64,000 nt of DNA from VRUE01 sp963725085 (GTDB lineage: Bacteria; Actinomycetota; Thermoleophilia; Solirubrobacterales; 70-9). Where the stretch lies: contig CAVRXM010000005.1 of assembly GCA_963725085.1 (NCBI GenBank), positions 558,001 through 622,000 of the forward strand. The letters run 5' to 3'. The notes below the pieces were generated by a model. That model was not told the origin of the DNA. It saw only the letters and a program-made list of their open reading frames with translations, and did not search any database. Position 1 is the stretch's first letter. The number at the start of each line of letters is the position of its first letter. The translations under genes and the position numbers were made by a program. Positions 40,227-48,712 of this stretch are shown here, piece by piece.

Positions 40227-41220
40227 CGCCGGCGTCAGCGCAAACTTGGCCATCGAGCGGGTCGCGGACGAGCTCCGGCGCCGGGAGAAATTCCTGCTCA
40301 CCGCGCACGAGGGGCCCGACGGCGACGCGCTCGGCTCGCTGCTCGGGATGCACCACCTCCTGACCCAGCTCGGCAAGGACTCGGTGATGTTCCTGACGGC
40401 GAAGGAGTTCCCGCTCCCGATCGAGTACCGCTTCCTGCCGCTGGAGGAGGTCTTCCACGAGCCGCCGGCCGACATGGCCGACCGCACGGCGATCTTCCTC
40501 GACTGCGGGAACATCGACCGGATGCCAGTCGACTTCCTCTCCGCGGGAGCCCACGAGATCATCAACATCGACCACCACCACGACAACACCCACTTCGGCG
40601 ACCTCAACCTGGTCGACGTCGAGGCCTCCTGCACGGCCGAGATCGTCTACCAGCTGGCGCAGCTGCTCGGGGTGCGGATCACTCCCGAGATGGCCTCGGC
40701 CCTCTACGTCGGCATCATCACCGACACCGGCAAGTTCATGTACGACAACACCGACGCCCGCACCCACCGGATCGCAGCCGACCTGATCGAAGCCGGCGTC
40801 GTCGTCGACGACACCTACCGCCGCCTCTACGAGCACGTCCCGATCGAGAAGATCCGCCTCGTCGCCCGCGCACTCGACGGGATCGAGCGCTACTGCGACG
40901 AACGCCTCGTGCTCGCCTACATCACCGCCGAGGACTACGAGGCCACCGGCGCCGGTGAGGAGATGACCGAGGGGATCATCGACCACCTGCGCTCGGTCGA
41001 GGGGACGCAGATCGCCGCCTTCATCCGCGACCTCGGCGACCGCGGCCGCGCCGCCCGCAAGGTCAGCCTGCGCTCGAGCACCGGAGAGATCGACGTCTCG
41101 GCGATTGCCCGCAAACACGGTGGGGGCGGCCACAAACGCGCCGCCGGCTTCTCGACCGACCTCGAGCTCGACCAGCTGATCACCTTTCTCTGCGGCGAGG
41201 TCGGCGACCAGATGGATTAG
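40219..41220 (+). CDS. nrnA: Bifunctional oligoribonuclease / pAp phosphatase (NrnA, DHH family)
   Basis: 333 residues. DHH domain: LLTAHEGPDGDALGSLLG, LDCGNIDRM, NIDHHHDNTHFGDLN, YVGIITDTGKF; DHHA1 C-terminus: KVSLRSSTGEIDVSAIARKHGGGGHKRAAGF. It degrades 2-5 nt RNA and dephosphorylates pAp. Placement between rbfA and truB is standard in Gram-positive bacteria and Actinobacteria. Confidence 0.95.
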   Translation: MGSAGVSANLAIERVADELRRREKFLLTAHEGPDGDALGSLLGMHHLLTQLGKDSVMFLTAKEFPLPIEYRFLPLEEVFHEPPADMADRTAIFLDCGNIDRMPVDFLSAGAHEIINIDHHHDNTHFGDLNLVDVEASCTAEIVYQLAQLLGVRITPEMASALYVGIITDTGKFMYDNTDARTHRIAADLIEAGVVVDDTYRRLYEHVPIEKIRLVARALDGIERYCDERLVLAYITAEDYEATGAGEEMTEGIIDHLRSVEGTQIAAFIRDLGDRGRAARKVSLRSSTGEIDVSAIARKHGGGGHKRAAGFSTDLELDQLITFLCGEVGDQMD

Positions 41221-41875
41221 ATGGGCGGTTCGGGCCGAGGGATCCGTTCTGCTCTGCGACAAGCCGGCCGGGATAACCTCGCACGACATGGTCGTCGGCT
41301 TGAGACGTGAGCGCGGCTGCAAGGCGGGGCACGCGGGGACGCTCGACCCCTTCGCGACCGGCCTGCTGCTGGTCCTGCTCGGACGCGCCACCCGGCTGCA
41401 GCGCTTCCTCACCGCGTTGCCGAAGACGTACCTGGCAACGGCGCGGCTCGGCTGGCGCTCGAGCACCGGCGATCCCGACGGCGAGCTGACAGGAGACGGG
41501 GCGGCGGCCCGAGTCGCTCGAGCTGCCAACCGGAACGGTGCGCCAACGGGTTCCGATGACCTCGGCGGTCAGGGTCGGCGGGAGAGCGGCTCTACCGCAA
41601 GGCGCATCGCGGCGAGGAGGTCGAGACCCCCGAGCGCGACGTCGAGGTCTACCGCGCCGACCTGCTCGGGCACGACGCCGAGACGCGCCCGCTACGAGAT
41701 CGAGTGCTCGTCGGGCACCTATGTCCGGACCCTGATCGAGACCCTCGGGGACGCCTATTGCTCGGAGCTGCGCCGTACCGCGATCGGCCCGTTCGGCGTC
41801 GGGACGCAGGGATCGGAGCTGAGCATCGATCGGGTGGCGGAGCTCGTCCCGGCGGTGGCAGAGGGGGTCCGCTGA
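41221..41875 (+). CDS. truB: tRNA pseudouridine(55) synthase (about four frameshifts)
   Basis: Pieces in order: EGSVLLCDKPAGITSHDMVVGLRR; catalytic Asp in KAGHAGTLDPFATGLLLVLLG; KTYLATARLGWRSSTGDPDGELT; then, in shifted frames, LELPTGTVRQRVPMTSAVRVGG, ERLYRKAHRGEEVETPERDVEVY and finally YEIECSSGTYVRTLIETLGDAYC to the stop. Single extra bases near 41225, 41493, 41581 and 41689 account for all shifts. With the first removed, ATG 41221 starts the gene, directly after nrnA. It isomerises U55 in the tRNA T-loop. Confidence 0.9.
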
Positions 41876-42765
41876 TGGCGCCGATCGCGGTCACATCGCT
41901 GCCCGACGCGAAGCCCCGCCCGCGCGACGTCGCGATCGGGACCTTCGACGGGGTCCACCGCGGCCACCAGGCGGTGATCAAGGGGGCGGACACGGTCCTC
42001 ACCTTCGACCCGCACCCGCTCGAGGTCCTGCACCCGGCGGCAATGCCGAAGCTGATCATGCCGTTCGGGGTAAAGCGCGACGTGATCGAAGGCCTCGGCG
42101 TCGAGGAGCTCGTCGTGATCCCGTTCGACCGCGAGTTCGCCTCGCGGCCGCCGGAGGAGTTCATCGAGGACGTCCTGATCGCGCGACTCGGCGCCGAGCG
42201 GGTCTCGGTCGGGGAGAACTTCCGGTTCGGCGCCAAAGCGCAGGGCGACCCGGAGATGCTGGCCGCCCGCACCGAGTTCGAGACCCGGGTGGTCCCGCTG
42301 GTCGAGGTCGACGGCGAGACCGTCTCCTCGACCCGGATACGGGCCCTGGTGGCGGCCGGGGACATGGAGGGCGCACGGCACTGCCTCGGCGCGCCGTTCA
42401 TGATCGAGGGCGAGGTCGTCACCGGCGACCAGCGCGGCCGCGAGCTCGGGTTCCCGACCGCGAACATCGTCCCCGACGACCGACTCGCGATCCCCGGCCA
42501 CGGCGTCTACGCGGCCTTCGCCAACGGCGTGCCGGCCGCGGTCAACGTCGGCGTCCGCCCGACCTTCGAAACCGGCCGCGGGGTGCTGATCGAGACCTAC
42601 CTGATCGACCATGAGGAGGACCTCTACGGGACAATGCTGAGGGTCGCGTTCGTCAAGCGCCTTCGGGGCGAGAGGCGGTTCCCGGGGGTCGAAGAGCTGG
42701 TCGCCCAGATGCGAATCGATGTCGAGGACGCGAAGCAGGTCTGTGCTAGCTTCAGCCCGCGATGA
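41875..42765 (+). CDS. ribF: Bifunctional riboflavin kinase / FAD synthetase
   Basis: 296 residues. N-terminal FAD synthetase (AIGTFDGVHRGHQAVI near 19, FDPHPLEVL, GENFRFGAKAQGD, SSTRIRALVAAGD) and C-terminal riboflavin kinase (GRELGFPTANIVPDD, GVYAAF, NVGVRPTF, LRGERRFPGVEELVAQM). It makes FMN and FAD. ATG 41875 overlaps the truB stop (TGATGG); its stop overlaps rpsO. Confidence 0.96.
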   Translation: MAPIAVTSLPDAKPRPRDVAIGTFDGVHRGHQAVIKGADTVLTFDPHPLEVLHPAAMPKLIMPFGVKRDVIEGLGVEELVVIPFDREFASRPPEEFIEDVLIARLGAERVSVGENFRFGAKAQGDPEMLAARTEFETRVVPLVEVDGETVSSTRIRALVAAGDMEGARHCLGAPFMIEGEVVTGDQRGRELGFPTANIVPDDRLAIPGHGVYAAFANGVPAAVNVGVRPTFETGRGVLIETYLIDHEEDLYGTMLRVAFVKRLRGERRFPGVEELVAQMRIDVEDAKQVCASFSPR

Positions 42766-43031
42766 CGCTGACGAAAGAGCAGAAGAGCGAGCTGATCGGC
42801 AAGTACGGCCGCGCGGACGGGGACACCGGCTCGGCCGAGGTCCAGGTCGCGCTGATGACCGAGCGGATCAACGAACTCACCAAACACCTGCGGACCCACG
42901 CCAAGGACCATCACTCGCGGCGCGGCCTCCTGATGCTGGTCGGCAAGCGGCGCCGGATGCTCCGCTACCTCGAGAACTCCGACCTCGAGCGCTACCGCGC
43001 CCTCGTCGCGGACCTCGGCCTGCGGCGATGA
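42762..43031 (+). CDS. rpsO: 30S ribosomal protein S15
   Basis: 89 residues, the normal length: LTKEQKSELIGKYGRADGDTGSAEVQVALMTERINELTKHL, then HHSRRGLLMLVGKRRRMLRYLE. It binds 16S rRNA early in 30S assembly. Its ATG overlaps the ribF stop and its stop overlaps the peroxiredoxin start. Confidence 0.97.
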   Translation: MTLTKEQKSELIGKYGRADGDTGSAEVQVALMTERINELTKHLRTHAKDHHSRRGLLMLVGKRRRMLRYLENSDLERYRALVADLGLRR

Positions 43032-43491
43032 TCGCCGCCGGAGAGCCGGCCCCCGAGTTCACGCTTCGCGACCAGGACGGCAAGAACGTCTCGCTGGCCG
43101 ACTTCAGGGGCAGGAAGGTCCTGATCGTGTTCTACCCGTTCGACTTCAGCTCGGTCTGCACCGACCAGCTCTCCGCCTACCAGGAGATCAAGCCCGCAGC
43201 TCGGTGAGCAGAACGTCGAGATGGTCGGGATCAGCATCGATCACCCATTCGCCCACAAGGCGTTCCAGGAAAAGCTCGGGATCGACACCACGCTGCTCGC
43301 CGACTTCGAGCCCAAGGGCGAGGTCGCCAAGGCCTACGGCTCCTACGTCGACGCGGATCGGGATGGCCAACCGGACCCTGGTCCTGGTCGACGAGGACGG
43401 CGTCGTCGAGTGGGCCCACGAATCGCCGAGCCTGGGCGACATGCCCGCCCCGCAGGTGATCCTCGACGCGCTCGAGTCGGTCAAGCCCTGA
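43028..43491 (+). CDS. Peroxiredoxin, AhpE/Bcp type (two frameshifts)
   Basis: About 154 residues. It begins AAGEPAPEFTLRDQDGKNVSLADFRG, with the peroxidatic Cys44 in YPFDFSSVCTDQL; it then continues in the next frame (GEQNVEMVGISIDHPFAHKAFQEKLGI, LLADFEPKGEVAKAYG) and again (ANRTLVLVDEDGVVEWAHESPS). Single extra bases lie near 43199 and 43364; the first creates an in-frame TGA at 43205. It reduces peroxides with thiol donors. Fused to the translation operon by overlapping the rpsO stop. Confidence 0.88.
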
Positions 43492-43574
43492 CAGCCTGTA
43501 CCCTCTCTGCGAAAGAGAACGAGAGTTCTGAACGCAATTGAGCCGCAAACCGTGCGGCCGGAGGTAAAAACTAA
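43492..43574 (+). promoter_or_regulatory. pnp leader with two small hairpins
   Basis: An 83-nt gap between the peroxiredoxin and pnp. It holds a weak hairpin of the type tctct/agaga (about 43503-43516) and ccgca (43543-43547) with tgcgg (43553-43557), the latter directly before the ribosome binding site GGAGG (43559-43563). Structured leaders are sites of pnp autocontrol in other bacteria; here that is inference only. Confidence 0.4.
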
Positions 43575-45804
43575 ATGAGCATGTTTGACGTAAGTCGCGT
43601 CTCGGTGGATGTCGGCGATGGCCAGATCTCCTTCGAGACCGGCAAGCTCGCGCGCCAGGCAAGCGGCGCGGTCGTGGTCCAGTCCGGGGACACGATGGTC
43701 CTCTGCACCGCGACGATGGGCAATCTCAGGGACGTCGACTTCCTTCCCCTCACCGTCGACGTCGAGGAGCGGATGTACGCCGCGGGCAAGATCCCGGGCT
43801 CGTTCTTCCGCCGCGAGGGTCGCTCGGGCGAGAAGGCGACGCTGACCGCGCGGATGATCGACCGGCCGATCCGGCCGCTGTTCCCGAAGGGCTGGCACTT
43901 CGAGACCCAGCTCGTCGCGACCCCGCTCTCCGTCGACCACGTCCACCCCTACGACATCCTCGCGATGAACGGCGCCTCGGCCGCGCTCGCGATCTCGCCG
44001 GTCCCGGTCGCCGCCCACGTCGGCGCGGTCCGGATCGGCAAACTCGACGGCGACTTCGTCGTCAACCCTCCCGAGGAGAGCCTCGAGGAGCTCGAACTGG
44101 ACCTGATCGTCGCCGGCACCGACGAGGCGATCCTGATGGTCGAGGCCGGCGCCGACGGCGTCACCGAGGCCGAGATCCTCGACGCCCTCGACATCGCCCA
44201 CTCCGAGATCAAGAAGCTCTGCGCCTCGATGCAGGAGCTGGCCGACAAGGCGGGCAAGGAGAAGCTCGAGGTCGAGGCCCCCTGCGATCGACGAGGGCCT
44301 GATCGAGCGAGATCCGCTCCTCGCACGGCCAGGCCCTGGTCGACGCGATCGCGACCGAGGGCAAGCTCGAGCGCTACGAGGCGATCGACAAGGTCAAGGA
44401 CGAGGTCATCGCCAAGTACGCGCCCGACGGCGAGGACGGCGAGGCCGACGCCGAGCGCAGCTCCGAGGTCGGCGCCGCGTTCGACGCGATCGAGAAGGAC
44501 ACGATCCGCAAGGCGATCGCGGTCGACAAGAAGCGCCCCGACGGCCGCGCCCAGGACGAGATCCGGCCGATCGAGACCGAGGTCGACATCTCGCCGCGCG
44601 TCCACGGCTCGGCGCTCTTCACCCGCGGCGAGACCCAGATCCTCTCCAACGTCGCGCTCGGCACGACCCGGATGGACATGCGGCTCGACACGCTCGGGCT
44701 GCAGACGACGAAGCGGTTCTGGCACCACTACAACTTCCCGCCGTTCTCGGTCGGGGAGGCCGGCTTCATGCGCGGCCCGAAGCGCCGCGACATCGGTCAC
44801 GGCGCGCTCGCCGAGCGCGCTCTGGCGCCCACGATGCCGGGCGAAGAGGACTTCCCCTACGTCATCCGGGTCGTCTCGGAGACGCTCGAGTCGAACGGGT
44901 CCTCGTCGATGGGCTCGGTCTGCGCCTCCTCGATGGCCCTCCAGGCCGCCGGGCGTCCCGGTCATCGGCGCCGGTCGCCGGAGTCGCGATGGGGCTGATC
45001 AAGGAGGGCGACGACTACATGGTCCTCACCGACATCGCCGGCGTCGAGGACCACCTCGGCGACATGGACTTCAAGGTCGCCGGCACCGCTGACGGGATCA
45101 CCGCCCTGCAGATGGACATCAAGATCACCGGCGTCACATTCGACATTTTGCGAGATGCGCTGGCCCAGGCCAACGAGGGCCGCCAGTTCATCCTCGGCAA
45201 GATGGCCGAGGCGATCGACGGCCCGCGGGAGATCCTCTCCCAGCACGCGCCGCGGATCGAAGCGATCAAGATCGACCAGGAGAAGATCGGCGCCGTGATC
45301 GGCAAAGGCGGGGAAACGATCCGCGCCCTCTGCGAGGAGTTCGAAGCGGAGATCGACGTCGAGGACGACGGCACGATCCGGATCTACGCTCCGACCGGCG
45401 AACTGGTCGAAGCCTGCGTGGCGCGAATCGAGTCGATGACCAAGGAGGCCGAGGTCGGCGACCGCTACGACGGCGCCAAGGTCGTGAAGACGACCACCTT
45501 CGGCGCCTTCGTCGAGCTCGTCAAGGGCACCGACGGCCTGCTCCACATCTCCAACGTGAAACCGGGGGAGAGGGTGGACTCGGTCGACGACGTGCTCAGC
45601 GCCGGCGACGAGATCGACGTCACCGTCGTCGAGGTCGACCGCGAGCGGGGCCGGATCGGCCTCCGCCTCTCCGACGACCCCTCGGTCGCGGGCAAATCAG
45701 CGGAGGAACTGGCCGCGGTCGGCACCGGGGACAGCGGCGGCCGCCGTAACGGCGGCGGCGATCGCGAGCGGCGCGGCCGCCGGCGCGAGCGCGAGCGCCG
45801 CTGA
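43575..45804 (+). CDS. pnp: Polyribonucleotide nucleotidyltransferase (PNPase; four frameshifts)
   Basis: About 742 residues in order: first RNase PH domain (ETGKLARQASGAVVVQSGDTMVL, MIDRPIRPLFPKG), all-helical linker, second RNase PH domain (GRAQDEIRPIETEVDISPRVHGSALFTRGETQ, NFPPFSVGEAG, GALAERAL, SSSMGSVCASSMALQAAG), KH domain (IDQEKIGAVIGKGGETIRAL), S1 domain (TTFGAFVELVKGTDGLLHISN), and a Gly/Arg-rich tail. Extra bases near 44286, 44313, 44963 and 44977 break the frame. It degrades RNA 3' to 5' using phosphate. A good ribosome binding site precedes ATG 43575. Confidence 0.94.
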
Positions 45805-45866
45805 GCACGGAGCGAGCGAGCGTGCATATCTGGCCTTTCGCGTTGCGGGCGAAGCGCGAACATTGA
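45801..45866 (+). CDS. Repeated upstream ORF, copy 3 (CTG start), before the M16 peptidase gene
   Basis: Reads LSTERASVHIWPFALRAK and three more residues, in the same length and register as the ORFs at 22708 and 58861. Its first codon CTG overlaps the pnp stop TGA and its own TGA lies 7 nt before ATG 45874. No promoter-like hexamer is present, so if translated it would be by reinitiation from pnp. Confidence 0.35.
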   Translation: MSTERASVHIWPFALRAKREH

Positions 45867-45873
45867 TCAGGCA

Positions 45874-47148
45874 ATGAACCGCGCACAGCAATCAGCCCTG
45901 AGCTCGGGCGTCAGGGTCGTGACCGAGGAGGTTCCCTCGGTTCGGTCCGTCGCGCTCGGGCTCTGGGTCAGAACCGGTTCGCGCAACGAGACCCTCGCCC
46001 AGGCGGGGGTCTCGCATTTCCTCGAGCACCTCCTGTTCAAGGGGACCGAGCGCTACTCGGCGATCGAGATCTCGGAGCGCTTCGACGGCCTCGGCGCCTC
46101 GGTCAACGCGGCGACCGGGAAGGAGACGACCCACCTCCACGCGCGTTTTCTCGACGAGCACACCGACGAGGTCTTCGAGCTGCTGGCGGAAATGCTGCTC
46201 GGCCCGACCTACCCCGAAATCGACTCCGAGCGCGACGTGGTGCTGGAGGAGATCGCGATGTACGAGGACGAGCCGCAGGACCGCGTCCACGACATCCTCG
46301 CCGACGCGGTCTTCGGCGATCACCCGCTCGGGAGGCGGGTCCTCGGCGAGGCCGAGGTGATCGCCTCGATCCCGGTGCCCGACATCTCCGAGTACCACCG
46401 CGCCCGATACACGGGCGCGAACCTCGTCGTCGGCGCCGCCGGCCACCTCGAGCACGAGCGGATCGTCGAGCTCGCCGAGCGGCTGGTATCGCCGGCCGAG
46501 AGCGGCAGCGCCGGCCCCAACGGCGCGACGGTCGAGCCATCGCCGCGCTTCCGGTTCTACCCGAAGGACACCGAGCAGTACCACATCTGCTTCGGGGCTC
46601 CGGGGATCGTCCGCGAAGACGATCGTCGCTACGCCCTCGCCGTCCTCGATGCGATCTTCGGCGGCTCGACCTCCTCGCGGCTGTTCAGGGAGGTCCGTGA
46701 GAAGCGCGGCCTCGCCTACGCCGTCGGCTCCTACAACGAGCAGTACACGGACTCCGGCCTGGTCGCCACCTACGTCGGGACCCGCGCCGACAACGTCGAG
46801 GAGGCCTGCGCAATGATCGGCGCCGAGCTGGCGCGCCTGCGCTCCGAGCCGGTCTCCGCCGAGGAGCTCGCACGCGGCAAGGAGAGCGTCAAGGGGCGGC
46901 TCGTCCTCTCCTCGGAGTCGACCGCGGCGCGGATGACGCGGATCTCACGCGCCACCCTCTTCGGCCTCCCGATCGACAGCCTCGACGAGATGCTCGCCAA
47001 GGTCGACGCGGTCACCGTCGAGGACCTGACCGACCTCGCGGCCGAGCTCTACGGCGCCGAGCGGCTCTCGGCCGCGTGCATCGGCTCCGACGAGGACTGC
47101 TTCCGCAAGGCTCTGGCGCCGGTGAGCCAGTCCCTGGCCACAGCATGA
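45874..47148 (+). CDS. M16-family zinc metallopeptidase (processing-peptidase-like)
   Basis: 424 residues. The inverted zinc motif HFLEH (about 48-52, in AGVSHFLEHLLFKGTERYS) and downstream Glu in DVVLEEIAMYEDEP are characteristic of pitrilysin/MPP-like peptidases; the second half (FGGSTSSRLFREVREKRGLAYAVGSY) is the conserved inactive repeat. The YmxG/PepR type next to pnp and dap genes is a common Gram-positive and actinobacterial arrangement. Substrate unknown. Its stop overlaps the dapB ATG. Confidence 0.92.
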   Translation: MNRAQQSALSSGVRVVTEEVPSVRSVALGLWVRTGSRNETLAQAGVSHFLEHLLFKGTERYSAIEISERFDGLGASVNAATGKETTHLHARFLDEHTDEVFELLAEMLLGPTYPEIDSERDVVLEEIAMYEDEPQDRVHDILADAVFGDHPLGRRVLGEAEVIASIPVPDISEYHRARYTGANLVVGAAGHLEHERIVELAERLVSPAESGSAGPNGATVEPSPRFRFYPKDTEQYHICFGAPGIVREDDRRYALAVLDAIFGGSTSSRLFREVREKRGLAYAVGSYNEQYTDSGLVATYVGTRADNVEEACAMIGAELARLRSEPVSAEELARGKESVKGRLVLSSESTAARMTRISRATLFGLPIDSLDEMLAKVDAVTVEDLTDLAAELYGAERLSAACIGSDEDCFRKALAPVSQSLATA

Positions 47149-47810
47149 TCAGGGTCGGGGTGTCAGGGGCCGCGGGGCGGATGGGGGAGACCGTATGCGG
47201 CGCGGTCGAGGGCGCCGAGGACATGGAGCTGGCCGGGCGCGCCGACCCCAGCCTCGGTGTCGAGCTGTCCGAGTTGCTCCGCGACGTCGAGGTTGTCGTC
47301 GACTTCAGCACCCCCGACACCGCCCTCGAGAACGCGAAGGCCTGCCTCGCAGCCGGGGTCCACATCGTCATCGGGACAACCGGCTTCGACCTCGAGGCCC
47401 TGCGCGAGGCCGCCGAGGCGGCCGGGGCCAATTGCTTCGTCGCCCCCAACTTCGCGATCGGTGCGGTGCTGCTGATGGAGGCCTCGCAGCTGATCGCCAG
47501 GCACATGCCTGAGTGCGAGATCGTCGAGCTCCACCACGACCGCAAGGTCGATGCCCCCTCGGGGACGGCGAAGCGGACCGCCGAGCTGATCGACTCGGCG
47601 GGCGGCAACGTCCACCAGCCGATCCACTCGGTCCGTCTGCCGGGGCTCGTCGCCCACCAGGAGGTCATCTTCGGTGGCGAGGGCCAGACCCTCACGATCC
47701 GCCACGACTCGATCGACCGCAGCTCGTTCATGCCCGGCGTCCTGCTGGCGGTGCGGAGGGTCGGCGGGCTGTCCGATCGCTTCACCGTCGGGCTCGAGAA
47801 CCTGCTCTGA
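47145..47810 (+). CDS. dapB: 4-hydroxy-tetrahydrodipicolinate reductase
   Basis: 221 residues. NAD(P) loop VGVSGAAGRMGE (4-15), TTGFD, and the catalytic block EIVELHHDRKVDAPSGTAKRTAE, followed by SVRLPGLVAHQEVIFGGEGQTLTIRHDS. Second enzyme of the diaminopimelate/lysine branch. It is somewhat shorter than typical DapB (about 245-270) through a compact N-terminal domain, but all motifs are present. Confidence 0.95.
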   Translation: MIRVGVSGAAGRMGETVCGAVEGAEDMELAGRADPSLGVELSELLRDVEVVVDFSTPDTALENAKACLAAGVHIVIGTTGFDLEALREAAEAAGANCFVAPNFAIGAVLLMEASQLIARHMPECEIVELHHDRKVDAPSGTAKRTAELIDSAGGNVHQPIHSVRLPGLVAHQEVIFGGEGQTLTIRHDSIDRSSFMPGVLLAVRRVGGLSDRFTVGLENLL

Positions 47811-47820
47811 GCCTCTGAGC

Positions 47821-47826
47821 TAGGCT
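47821..47826 (+). promoter_or_regulatory. Candidate -10 box of dapA (leaderless)
   Basis: TAGGCT, 8 nt before ATG 47835, in the 24-bp gap after dapB. No ribosome binding site is seen. Confidence 0.45.
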
Positions 47827-47834
47827 GCGAAACG

Positions 47835-48710
47835 ATGGCTCTACTGGAAGGCGTCCTCACCGCAATGGCCACCCCCTTCGAGGAGGGCGGCGCCGTCGAC
47901 GAGGCGGCCGCCCGCGGGCTCGCGGCCGACGTCGTCGAGCACGGCTCCCACGGCATCGTCGTCGCCGGCTCGACCGGAGAGGCGGCGACGCTCGACGACG
48001 ACGAGCACATCGGCCTGCTGCGCTCGATCGTCGACGAGGTGGGCGACCGGGCGACGATCGTCTGCGGGACCGGGACCAACGACACCCGCCACTCGATCGA
48101 GCTGACCAAGGCCGCCGCCGACGCCGGGGCCGAAGCGGCGCTGATCGTGACGCCCTACTACAACAAGCCGAACCCGGCCGGGATACAGGCCCACTTCGAG
48201 GCGATCGCCGCTGCGGTTTCCGGCCTGCCGCTGATCGCCTACAACATCCCCTCGCGGGTGGTCGTCAACGTGCCGCCCGCCGACCTCGCCCGCCTGGCCG
48301 AGATCGACAACGTGATCGGTCTGAAGCAGGCCAACAACGACGAGCTGCAGCTGATCGACGGTCTCGCGGTGCTGGCCGGCAACGATGACTCGTTCCTGCG
48401 GACGCTCGAGATCGGCGGCGCGGGAGGGATCCTCGTCGCCTCGCAGGTGGTCGGACCGCAGATGCGGGAGATCTGGGACGCGGCCCAAGAGGGAGATCTC
48501 GACCGTGCGCGAGAGATCGATGCCGGCCTGCGACCCCTGTATGAGGCGCTCGCGGTGACCACCAACCCGATCCCGGTCAAGGCCGCGCTCGAGATGACCG
48601 GCCAGATCCCGACGGACACGCTTCGGCTGCCCCTAGTCCCCGCCGACGAGGGCCAGCGCGAGGCGATCAGGGCGGCGCTCGACTCTGTCGGCGTGCCGGT
48701 CGCCGGCTAG
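47835..48710 (+). CDS. dapA: 4-hydroxy-tetrahydrodipicolinate synthase
   Basis: 291 residues, TIM barrel. VVAGSTGEAATLDDDEH near 46, the catalytic Tyr region VTPYYNKPNPAGIQAHF, YNIPSRVVVNVPP, and the Schiff-base Lys in VIGLKQANND (about 164). Condenses pyruvate with aspartate semialdehyde at the entry of the lysine/DAP pathway. It sits between dapB and RNase J, a common actinobacterial order. Confidence 0.95.
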   Translation: MALLEGVLTAMATPFEEGGAVDEAAARGLAADVVEHGSHGIVVAGSTGEAATLDDDEHIGLLRSIVDEVGDRATIVCGTGTNDTRHSIELTKAAADAGAEAALIVTPYYNKPNPAGIQAHFEAIAAAVSGLPLIAYNIPSRVVVNVPPADLARLAEIDNVIGLKQANNDELQLIDGLAVLAGNDDSFLRTLEIGGAGGILVASQVVGPQMREIWDAAQEGDLDRAREIDAGLRPLYEALAVTTNPIPVKAALEMTGQIPTDTLRLPLVPADEGQREAIRAALDSVGVPVAG

Positions 48711-48712
48711 CG

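Noticed and set aside
43575..45804. Programmed frameshifting as explanation of the many shifts
   Set aside because: There is no slippery heptamer or common stimulator, shifts occur up to four times per gene, and the affected families are not known for recoding.
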